NCBI GenBank assembly: GCA_028277985.1
Contig: JANQFG010000031.1
Location: 1 to 64,000, forward strand
Source of the DNA: a bacterium
GTDB lineage: Bacteria; Desulfobacterota; DSWW01
Length of the DNA: 64,000 nt
Reading direction: 5' to 3'
In this document: one piece after another, positions 57,974 through 64,000 of the stretch
Numbering within the stretch: the first letter of the stretch is position 1
How the letters are laid out: each line of letters begins with the position of its first letter
Notes under the pieces: model-generated
Told to the model about the DNA's origin: nothing
Database searches by the model: none
The model's input: the letters and a program-made list of their open reading frames with translations, nothing else
Program-made: the position numbers and the translations under genes

Positions 57974-58052
57974 CTTCAGGAGACGGCTATAATCGGCTGA
58001 CGAATCTCTGTTGGACAAGTCATTTTACTTCTTGGGCAAAGTGGAGCGGATC

Positions 58053-58532
58053 ATGATCGAGGAAAAGTACAAGGTGTCTGCGGAATACGTGGAGACCGGG
58101 GTGGAAGGCATCGCGAGGACCGGAATTAAGGTCCTGGCGATGAAGGACAGGTACGTGAAGATGCTGATGCCCCTCGAGGGGAATGTGAACCACGTGGGGA
58201 TCATGTATGCGGGGTCGCTCTTCACTATCGGGGAGTGCATGGGAGGCGCCATCTACGGTGTTGCCTTTGACGTCCGGCGCTTCTTCCCGATCGTCAAAGA
58301 GGTGACGATCAAGTTCCGGCGCCCGGTGACCACGGATGTGACCCTGGAGCTGGACATGAGTGAGGAAGAGGCGGATAAGATTCAGCAGGAGGCCGAGGAC
58401 GCGGGAAAGGCGGATTTCGCTCTGGATCTGGAGCTCAAGGACACGAACGGCGAAACGGTATGCCTGGTGAGCGGGATCTGGCAGATCCGCAAGATCCCGG
58501 ATGGGATGGACAGCCCCTTCCCCAAGGGGTAA
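58053..58532 (+). CDS. Hotdog-fold thioesterase-like protein (PaaI/DUF4442 type)
   Basis: The protein has 159 residues from the ATG at 58053 (GGAG six bases upstream); a TTG 14 codons earlier is less likely. The hotdog core is VKMLMPLEGNVNHVGIMYAGSLFTIGECMGG followed by VKEVTIKFRRPVTTDVTLEL and a long helix EEEADKIQQEAEDAGKADF. NHVGIMYAGS is the substrate-helix motif of DUF4442/YiiD-like and PaaI-like acyl-CoA thioesterases. It probably hydrolyses an acyl-CoA in the cytoplasm, salvaging CoA in the neighbouring pathway. Confidence 0.83.
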   Translation: MIEEKYKVSAEYVETGVEGIARTGIKVLAMKDRYVKMLMPLEGNVNHVGIMYAGSLFTIGECMGGAIYGVAFDVRRFFPIVKEVTIKFRRPVTTDVTLELDMSEEEADKIQQEAEDAGKADFALDLELKDTNGETVCLVSGIWQIRKIPDGMDSPFPKG

Positions 58533-58572
58533 CGGGGACGCCCAAGCGGTTCTGACACGCTACACCAAAGAT

Positions 58573-58642
58573 AGGGGACGTTGTTTATTTCGTTGACTTC
58601 CTTTATGAGCTCAGGAAGTTAACGAAATAAACAACGTCCCCT
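58573..58642. repeat. REP-like hairpin 2
   Basis: Two 30-base arms (58573-58602 and 58613-58642; outer bases AGGGGACGTTGTTTA) pair at 29 of 30 positions around a ten-base loop. It ends 34 bases before the flavoprotein ATG at 58677. The arm sequence differs from hairpin 1 apart from the GGGG end, so it would be a different REP family. Confidence 0.72.
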
Positions 58643-58676
58643 CAATAGATCCGCAGAAACAGAAAGGAACAGCCGA

Positions 58677-60683
58677 ATGGAGATCGTCAAGCTGCTGGAG
58701 CCGATCACGATCAACGGCCTGGTGATACCGAACAGGACCGTCATGCCTTCCATGGGCCTGGCCTACACGAGTGACTACACCTTGACCGATCGGTTCAAGG
58801 CCTTTTACCGGGAGAGGGCCGAAGGGGAGGTCGGCCTGATGACGATCGGGCCGCTCGCCATCGACAAGGCGGGCAGCGCGCCTTTCATGCCCGCCCTGTT
58901 CGACGATCAATATGTGGAACCCATGAAGGCCTATATCGATGAGCTCCATCGGGACACGGACACGAAGGTGGCCAATCAGCTCATCCATCTGGGGCGGGCC
59001 GCCTGGGCGATGATCACGGGGGTCGAGTCGATCGCCCCCTCTGCGATTCCGAGCAAGCTGAGCGGGGAGACCCCGCGGGAGATGACCAGGGAAGACATCG
59101 AAGAGGTCCAGAACGCCTACGTCCAGGCTGCAAGAAGATCCAAAGAGGCGGGCTTCGATTTTGTCGAGGTTCTGGCCTGCACCGGCTATCTGATCAGCCA
59201 GTTCCTCTCCCCTGTGACGAACAAGCGGACCGATGAGTACGGCGGGCCGATCGAGAACAGGATGCGCTTCGGCATCGAGGTGATCACGCGGGTGAGAGAA
59301 GTGCTCGGAAAGGACTATCCGCTCGGGATCCGGATTGCCGGGAACGATTTCATGGAGGGCGGCCATACGAACGAGGAGTCGGCCATTTTCGCTGCCGAGG
59401 CGGTGGAGGCGGGGGTGGATGCGATCAATGTGACCGGCGGCTGGCATGAGACCTACGTGCCCCAGCTCAACACGGGCGTGCCGTTGGGCACCTACGTGTA
59501 TCTTGCAGGGGGGATCAAGGCAGCAGTGGACGTGCCGGTCTTTGCCTCGAACCGACTGGGAGATCCCTTTGTGGCCGAAAGGGCTCTTCGGTCCGGGGCC
59601 TGTGACATGGTCTGCTGGGGAAGGCCGCTTATCGCGGACCCCGAGCTTCCGAAAAAGGTCAGAGAGGGAAGGTTCGAGGAGATCGTGCCTTGCATCGCCT
59701 GCAATCAGGGATGCTTCGACTCCATTTTCGGCGCTCAGGCGGTCTTCTGTATCCTGAACCCCCGGGCGGGCAGGGAGCTGGAGGTCGAGGTCCGCAAAAC
59801 CGAGAAACCGAAGCGGGTGATGGTTGCAGGCGGTGGGCCGGCAGGCATGGAGTTCGCCCTCACGGCCGCCGAGGCAGGACACGATGTCACCCTTCACGAA
59901 CAGGAAGACGTCCTGGGAGGCCAGATCAACCTGGCAATGGCCTCACCCGGAAAGGCGGACCTGGGAAGGATCACAGACAGCATGCGCGGCCGGATGAACC
60001 GGTACGGAGTGAAGCTGGAGTTGGGCTCCACCCTCACTGCCGAGACGATCGAGCAGGAGAAGCCGGATGTGCTGGCCGTGGCCTCGGGGGCCCGGCCCGT
60101 GGACATTGCCGTGCCCGGTGTCGACAAGCCGCACGTGCACTGCGCGTGGGATGTCCTCATGGAAAGGGTGCCGGACATCGGCAAGAATGTCGTGATCGTT
60201 GGCGGGAATGCCACGGGCTGTGAGACGGCCCACTTCCTGACCGCCATGGGCACGCCGGACCCGGCCATCTTCACCTTCCTCATGTACCACACGGCCGAGA
60301 ATCCCGAGACGGCCAAGAAGATGCTGCACAATTCGGGAAGAACGATCACCGTTGTGGAGATGGTCAGCCGCCTGGCCGGCAATGTGGGCCGCTCGGCCCG
60401 CTGGCCCCTCATGAAGAGCCTCCGAATGATGGGCGTGGACATGAAGCGCGGCTCGAAGCTCCTGGAGATCCGGGACGACTCGGTGCTCGTGGAGACCGAA
60501 GAGGGTCAGGAGACGATCCCGGCCGACACGGTGATCATGGCCGTGGGATCCCGGTCGGTCAACGAACTCGCCCCGGCCGTGATGACCGAGGGGGTGAAGG
60601 TCATTACCCTCGGGGACGCCAAAGAGCCGCGGAAGCTCACTGAGGCCATACGCGAAGGCTTCGAAGAGGCCCTGAAACTGTAG
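58677..60683 (+). CDS. 2,4-Dienoyl-CoA reductase-like OYE/FAD iron-sulfur flavoprotein
   Basis: The 668-residue protein has the FadH/trimethylamine-dehydrogenase-like layout: an OYE TIM barrel (1-340), a 4Fe-4S site CIACNQGC...C (Cys339, 342, 346, 358; CxxCx3Cx11C), and a C-terminal FAD/NAD(P) module (VMVAGGGPAGMEFALTAAEAGHDVTLHE; VVIVGGNATGCETAHFL). Tyr171 (CTGYLI) and His257 (GGWHE) occupy the positions of the catalytic Tyr and His of E. coli FadH. Reduction of an unsaturated acyl-CoA with NAD(P)H is therefore expected. The FAD domain is somewhat shorter than in FadH. A REP-like hairpin lies just upstream. Confidence 0.92.
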   Translation: MEIVKLLEPITINGLVIPNRTVMPSMGLAYTSDYTLTDRFKAFYRERAEGEVGLMTIGPLAIDKAGSAPFMPALFDDQYVEPMKAYIDELHRDTDTKVANQLIHLGRAAWAMITGVESIAPSAIPSKLSGETPREMTREDIEEVQNAYVQAARRSKEAGFDFVEVLACTGYLISQFLSPVTNKRTDEYGGPIENRMRFGIEVITRVREVLGKDYPLGIRIAGNDFMEGGHTNEESAIFAAEAVEAGVDAINVTGGWHETYVPQLNTGVPLGTYVYLAGGIKAAVDVPVFASNRLGDPFVAERALRSGACDMVCWGRPLIADPELPKKVREGRFEEIVPCIACNQGCFDSIFGAQAVFCILNPRAGRELEVEVRKTEKPKRVMVAGGGPAGMEFALTAAEAGHDVTLHEQEDVLGGQINLAMASPGKADLGRITDSMRGRMNRYGVKLELGSTLTAETIEQEKPDVLAVASGARPVDIAVPGVDKPHVHCAWDVLMERVPDIGKNVVIVGGNATGCETAHFLTAMGTPDPAIFTFLMYHTAENPETAKKMLHNSGRTITVVEMVSRLAGNVGRSARWPLMKSLRMMGVDMKRGSKLLEIRDDSVLVETEEGQETIPADTVIMAVGSRSVNELAPAVMTEGVKVITLGDAKEPRKLTEAIREGFEEALKL

Positions 60684-60750
60684 AATCTGCGATCGCCTGT
60701 CTCGTGACAATCCTCTCGGCCTCTGCGACAATACGGGTCCGTGTAGTCAT

Positions 60751-61074
60751 ATGAACTGCCGGGCAAGGGGGCGGATTTGCGAGTTGACCGAGGAGAGCAA
60801 GGCAGATGTGCTGAGGGTTCAGGAGATCTGGTCCGGTTGTCGCAAGGAGTTTGGCGGCCGGGGCAAATGGCTTTTTGGTGATTTCAGCGCTGCAGACGCA
60901 ATGTATGCCCCTGTCGTCATCCGGTTCAAGGGGTATGGGATCCGGTGTGACGAAAGATGTTCTCTATACATGGAGTCCGTTCTAGAGCATCCGGCCCTGG
61001 AGGAATGGATGCGTCACGCACAAGTGGAATCGGAAATCATCGAGGAGTTTGAAGTCGGGGAAGAACCTGCGTGA
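60751..61074 (+). CDS. Truncated glutathione S-transferase (C-terminal domain only)
   Basis: The 107-residue frame starts MNCRARGR and continues WLFGDFSAADAMYAPVVIRFKGYGI, HPALEEWMRHAQVESEIIEEFE. This is the all-helical C-terminal domain of YfcF-like glutathione S-transferases. The roughly 100-residue thioredoxin-like N-terminal domain, which binds glutathione, is missing, and nothing like it is found in any frame of the 67 bases before it. It is either a gene fragment left by a deletion or a small stand-alone protein. It lies 11 bases before the cupin gene. Confidence 0.7.
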   Translation: MNCRARGRICELTEESKADVLRVQEIWSGCRKEFGGRGKWLFGDFSAADAMYAPVVIRFKGYGIRCDERCSLYMESVLEHPALEEWMRHAQVESEIIEEFEVGEEPA

Positions 61075-61085
61075 AAGGAGCTTGC

Positions 61086-61454
61086 ATGGTTACCCTGATC
61101 GAAAAGCCGACGATTATCGAATCTGCCGGAAACAAACCTAAATCGATCGAGGAATTCGTAGGGCGCGTGAATTCGGGCCATGAAAGCGTGAGCGTGGCCA
61201 GGATGAAATCGCCCGAGGGGTGGCAGGAGCCTGGCCAGAGGCCGGAGTTCGAAGAGCTCACCCTCGTCCTGAAGGGGTTTGTGAGGGTGGAGCACGAAGA
61301 AGGCGTCCTGGATGTGCAGGCGGGTCAGGCGGTGGTGGCTGAACCGGGTAAATGGGTACGGTACAGTACGCCGGGCCCTGAAGGTGCCGAGTATATAGCC
61401 GTCTGCATGCCCGCGTTTTCACCCGATACCGTGCATAGGGACGCGGAAGAGTAA
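61086..61454 (+). CDS. Cupin-domain protein
   Basis: The protein has 122 residues from the ATG at 61086 (GAAAGGAG five bases upstream). The cupin core is FEELTLVLKGFVRVEHEEGVLDVQAGQAVVAEPGKWVRYSTPG, with Glu/His-poor motif 1 (EELTLVLKG) and the usual G(x)5Px(x)W-like strand. The standard metal-binding His pair is not evident, so it is more likely a binding or structural cupin than a dioxygenase. It is in a run of small same-strand genes of unrelated families. Confidence 0.85.
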   Translation: MVTLIEKPTIIESAGNKPKSIEEFVGRVNSGHESVSVARMKSPEGWQEPGQRPEFEELTLVLKGFVRVEHEEGVLDVQAGQAVVAEPGKWVRYSTPGPEGAEYIAVCMPAFSPDTVHRDAEE

Positions 61455-61524
61455 CCCGAAGCATCGTATGCGGCATGTAGCCGCGGACGACTCAACGGCC
61501 GTCCAGTAGAGCCAGAGGATCGCA

Positions 61525-62073
61525 ATGTGTTCGTCATTCAAGGTGTGGGGGGTGAGCCCGAGCGAGTGTGAGTTGAGCTACCCCTGTGATGCCTTCATGG
61601 AGGCCCCCGATGCAGCCTACTATCGGGGGGTGACGATTCAGGCCTCCGCGGCTACGATCTTCCGATGGCTCTGTCAGCTTCGAGTGGCGCCTTACAGCTA
61701 CGATTGGCTGGACAACATGGGTCGAAAGAGCCCCAGAGAGCTCTCTCCCGGGCTCGACGCGATCGAGGTGGGGCAGGAGTTCATGACCATCTTCGAGCTT
61801 GCCGCTTTCGAAGAGAATCGACATCTGACCCTGCGCATGAATCCGGATGCTCACGGATACAAGCTCTTCGGCGACGGCCTGGTGAGCTATGTGATCCAAA
61901 CCGAGAACGAGCGCTCCTGCCGTCTTCTCGCGAAAATCATCATGCGGTTTCCAAGGGGCGTTCTCGGGCAGGTGATGCGCCTCATCCTGCCTCCGGGGGA
62001 CTGGATCATGATGCGGCGCCAGTTGCTCAACTTCAAGGCGTTGTCGGAACGAGATGAACTTCGGTCCGGATGA
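61525..62073 (+). CDS. SRPBCC (START-like) superfamily protein
   Basis: The 182-residue protein matches SRPBCC/polyketide-cyclase-like proteins: VTIQASAATIFRWLCQLRVAPYSYDWLDNMGRKSP, LDAIEVGQEFMTIFELAAFEENRHLTLRMNP and a long C-terminal helix MMRRQLLNFKALSERDEL. These hold a hydrophobic ligand in a deep pocket; function ranges from lipid transfer to cyclisation. No signal peptide is present. The start ATG at 61525 has only GAGGATCG upstream. Confidence 0.75.
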   Translation: MCSSFKVWGVSPSECELSYPCDAFMEAPDAAYYRGVTIQASAATIFRWLCQLRVAPYSYDWLDNMGRKSPRELSPGLDAIEVGQEFMTIFELAAFEENRHLTLRMNPDAHGYKLFGDGLVSYVIQTENERSCRLLAKIIMRFPRGVLGQVMRLILPPGDWIMMRRQLLNFKALSERDELRSG

Positions 62074-62103
62074 ACTGCCGGGTCTAATTCGCAGGAGGGA
62101 ATC

Positions 62104-62943
62104 ATGCGACAGATAACGAATGCTTTCATGGTCTGTGCTCTCTTCTCTTTGGCCGTGGTTCTCGGAGCCTGCTCCAACGGTATCAACTTCGACAGCGACG
62201 ACATCCTGTATGTAACCAGTATCATGAACAGCGAGATCGTTTTGCTGGATCGGGAAACCGGCGAAGTACTCGAGAGACTGGGTGCGGCGCAGGGTGCGAA
62301 CGGCCCGGATGATGTTGCCATTGCGCCGGACGGGACCATTTACTGGACCAACTATTCGAGCGGGGAGGCATGCCGCAGGGCGGCCGGAATCACCACCTGC
62401 CAGTTCGTCGGGGCCTTTATCAATCCGGTCACGATCTCCGACGAGGGCCGTGTGTTCGTTGCCACGGCTCTGCCCCCAGCCTCCGACGCTCTGTATGAGC
62501 TGGATCCGGATCTCGTTCAGGCCCCCGAACGCATCTTCAACAACGCTGGCATGTTGAACGGAATGGACTTCGGCCCGGACGGATTCCTTTACGCCCCGAG
62601 CTGGGTAGAGGCGAACATCCTTCGCATTGACGTCGATGCATGCGACGAGTCCGAATGGTGTGAAAACGAGACCGTCGTGGCCGGGACGATCGCCATGCCC
62701 GCGGCCGTGAAATTCGATTCCCAGGGGAATCTCCACGCATTGGACTCCCTGTCCGGAGAGGTCCTTCTGGTTGACACGACCACCGGAAGCCTGACCGTAG
62801 TCGCCGACCTGGGAATCGGTTTGGACAACCTTGCGTTCGACTCCGAAGACCGCCTCTTCGTATCCAATATTGTGAACGGCCTCGTTGTGGAGGTTCTTCC
62901 CGACGGCTCTACACGTAAAGTGAGCGGAGTGGGCCCTCCCTGA
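62104..62943 (+). CDS. SMP-30/NHL-type beta-propeller lipoprotein
   Basis: The 279-residue protein has a lipoprotein signal (MRQITNAFMVCALFSLAVVLGAC, lipobox LGAC). Propeller blades have the form 'GPDDVAIAPDGTIYWTNYSSGE', 'MDFGPDGFLYAPSWVEANILRIDVD' and 'LAFDSEDRLFVSNIVNGLVVEV'. It ends abruptly after DGSTRKVSGVGPP, slightly short for a six-bladed propeller, so the gene may be C-terminally truncated. GCAGGAGGGAATC precedes the ATG. Family members are lactonases or ligand-binding proteins; no metal-binding residues can be assigned with confidence. Confidence 0.78.
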   Translation: MRQITNAFMVCALFSLAVVLGACSNGINFDSDDILYVTSIMNSEIVLLDRETGEVLERLGAAQGANGPDDVAIAPDGTIYWTNYSSGEACRRAAGITTCQFVGAFINPVTISDEGRVFVATALPPASDALYELDPDLVQAPERIFNNAGMLNGMDFGPDGFLYAPSWVEANILRIDVDACDESEWCENETVVAGTIAMPAAVKFDSQGNLHALDSLSGEVLLVDTTTGSLTVVADLGIGLDNLAFDSEDRLFVSNIVNGLVVEVLPDGSTRKVSGVGPP

Positions 62944-63063
62944 GCGAACGCGCAGTTTCCAGGCTGAACGCAGCAGAACCCTATTTTCCATGACACGCAT
63001 CCAACTCGAAAGAGAATCGAGTTTGTATGGGTGAATGGAAAGACAGACAGATGGGGTTTGAAA

Positions 63064-63516
63064 ATGAAGACTTCGACGATATCGGCAGGGATCCTCGCAG
63101 CTCTTGCGGTCACCCTATACATGGTAGAGGTTGACCGGCCAATCGCCTCTGCATCCGAAGCCCGTCTGGTCAGAGTCTGGGCAGCGGGAGAGGAAAAGCC
63201 CGGAGCCTTGAAGATCGATCCTTCTCCGCTGCACATCGACAAGAACACGATCGTCCTGTGGATGAACGGGGTTAGAGGTGGGGAAATTCAGGTGGTCTTC
63301 GAGTCAGGCAAAGCGTGCAGAGATGTGACTGCGAATCCGAACACGAAGAGACCGGCTTTCTTTCTCGACGCCAAGAGCTGCTACGTGACGAGCTACATGG
63401 GTCATGGTGAGACCTCCGCTCTGGAGTTTGCCGAGGCGGGTACGTTCGAATACATCGTTCAGACGGGTGAAGGCGGGGTCCAGGCGAAGGGCAAGATAGT
63501 CGTTCGTGGCGACTGA
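63064..63516 (+). CDS. Secreted cupredoxin-like protein
   Basis: The protein has 150 residues from the ATG at 63064, with a signal peptide (MKTSTISAGILAALAVTLYMVEVDRPIASA). The mature part reads KIDPSPLHIDKNTIVLWMNGV, VVFESGKACRDVT, CYVTSYMGHGETSALEFAEAGTFEYIV. This is the strand order of cupredoxin-like domains, with two Cys that may form a disulfide. A full type-1 copper set (His-Cys-His-Met) is not present in standard order, so a non-redox role is possible. The gene is 120 bases after the propeller lipoprotein. Confidence 0.65.
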   Translation: MKTSTISAGILAALAVTLYMVEVDRPIASASEARLVRVWAAGEEKPGALKIDPSPLHIDKNTIVLWMNGVRGGEIQVVFESGKACRDVTANPNTKRPAFFLDAKSCYVTSYMGHGETSALEFAEAGTFEYIVQTGEGGVQAKGKIVVRGD

Positions 63517-63837
63517 GACGATCATCACGAACGGGATCTCCCGTGCCGGTTGAAGAATAGGGCCAAAGCGATTCCGGGTCGGCCGATATGGCCGGAGACG
63601 AGTCGGTCGGCCTTCTTCCTCGCTGCCAACCCCTTTCTGAAGCATCCTTTTAGCGCCTTCCAAACCACCGAATCCAGTATTGTCGCCTCTCTTGACGCAC
63701 ATTCGCCTTACCCCGTATGCTGTTCCTTCCTGAGAGCGGGCATCCGGCTGTTGCGACTTTGCACCGTGACAAGGAGGCCGAAAAGGCTCCCGGACATCTG
63801 GAAAGTAGACATATTGTGAAGAGGTGAATGAGAGAGA
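63517..63837. other. Intergenic region before the decarboxylase gene
   Basis: These 321 bases hold no convincing gene. A short palindrome, ACGGGATCTCCCGT, begins about 17 bases after the cupredoxin-like stop and could aid termination. No clear promoter is visible; GAGAGAGA just before 63838 is the ribosome-binding site of the next gene. Confidence 0.5.
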
Positions 63838-64000
63838 ATGAGCTCGAAGACATTGCCCTTAACCGGAGAAATGCTGGCCGCCATCCTGGAGAAGCATCCC
63901 ACGCCCTTCCACCTCTATGACGAGGCGGCGATCCGAAGGAATGCCCGCGCCCTGACCGAGGCGTTTTCCTGGAACCGAGGCTTCAAGGAATACTTCGCCG
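63838..64000 (+). CDS. lysA: Diaminopimelate decarboxylase-like protein, N-terminal fragment
   Basis: The first 54 codons are in the window: MSSKTLPLTGEMLAAILEKHPTPFHLYDEAAIRR, followed by a run ending AFSWNRGFKEYFA. TPFHLYDE and FKEYFA(VK) are the start and the PLP-lysine approach of fold-III diaminopimelate decarboxylases. The gene runs off the right edge, so the PLP lysine itself lies just outside. It would catalyse the last step of lysine synthesis; a related ornithine/diamino acid decarboxylase cannot be excluded. Confidence 0.78.
   Translation, partial: MSSKTLPLTGEMLAAILEKHPTPFHLYDEAAIRRNARALTEAFSWNRGFKEYFA

Noticed and set aside
54168-58642. The two hairpins considered as a CRISPR or a transposon's inverted ends
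   Set aside because: The arm sequences of the two elements differ, there are only two, each is self-complementary, and no transposase or cas gene lies between them.
58611-59897. 428-codon minus-strand frame starting in the REP-like hairpin
   Set aside because: Antisense to the dienoyl-CoA-reductase-like gene and without motifs.

Overview
The window is GC-rich, densely coded bacterial chromosome. It looks like an anaerobic or facultative, lipid- and CoA-thioester-degrading member of the Desulfobacterota / deltaproteobacterial-Myxococcota grade. The reasons are the many crotonases, acyl-CoA dehydrogenases and acyl-CoA ligases, a glycyl radical enzyme with its activase, DUF1302/DUF1329 envelope proteins, MopE-like and FG-GAP extracellular proteins, a VIT/VWA protein and an ECF sigma pair. 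This taxonomic guess is inference from gene content. I saw no rRNA, tRNA, CRISPR array, prophage or complete insertion sequence.

Layout. 1-10.7 kb: end of a repeat protein, an AraC/GyrI regulator, a 1.6k-residue mosaic exoprotein, an arylsulfotransferase-like lipoprotein flanked by a duplicated crotonase promoter and 5' end, then crotonase, class III aminotransferase and a divergent acyl-CoA dehydrogenase-like gene. 10.7-18.6 kb: small membrane and lipoprotein genes, an ECF sigma/anti-sigma pair behind a VIT-VWA protein, and a second crotonase. 18.6-22.1 kb: a HARE-HTH protein with a histone-like tail, a three-Cys-motif gene pair (TcmP plus Gp37/Gp68-like), and a small basic protein.

22.2-32.1 kb is the most unusual region: seven tightly packed minus-strand genes that read as one operon. 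In transcription order they are an HMG-CoA reductase fused to a terpene-cyclase-like domain, a DUF422 (CruF-like) carotenoid hydratase-type protein, a UbiA prenyltransferase, a type 2 IPP isomerase, an SGNH hydrolase, an MBOAT acyltransferase and a GT39-type glycosyltransferase. Together they suggest a dedicated pathway for a prenyl-derived lipid that is cyclised or hydrated, acylated and glycosylated.

33.8-43.6 kb: a plus-strand run of glycyl radical enzyme, activase, TetR regulator, acyl-CoA dehydrogenase, FMN-dependent nitronate-monooxygenase-like enzyme and DUF1302 outer-membrane protein, converging on a DUF1329 gene. 43.9-49.3 kb: secreted beta-helix, coiled-coil and TPR proteins. 49.3-58.5 kb: an acyl-CoA ligase, two head-to-head DUF1329 paralogues sharing a divergent promoter with three copies of a 17-base operator (a fourth lies on the glycyl radical enzyme promoter), then a crotonase / FAD desaturase-like / ferredoxin-reductase operon and a hotdog thioesterase. 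58.6-64 kb: a dienoyl-CoA-reductase-like flavoprotein, a truncated GST, cupin, SRPBCC, beta-propeller and cupredoxin-like genes, and the start of a diaminopimelate decarboxylase. Two long REP-like hairpins lie at 54.2 and 58.6 kb.

Working model (inference): the right half is a substrate-degradation island in which envelope proteins (DUF1302/DUF1329) handle a hydrophobic substrate, radical and CoA chemistry activates and oxidises it, and one TetR-type repressor co-ordinates the glycyl radical operon with the DUF1329 pair.
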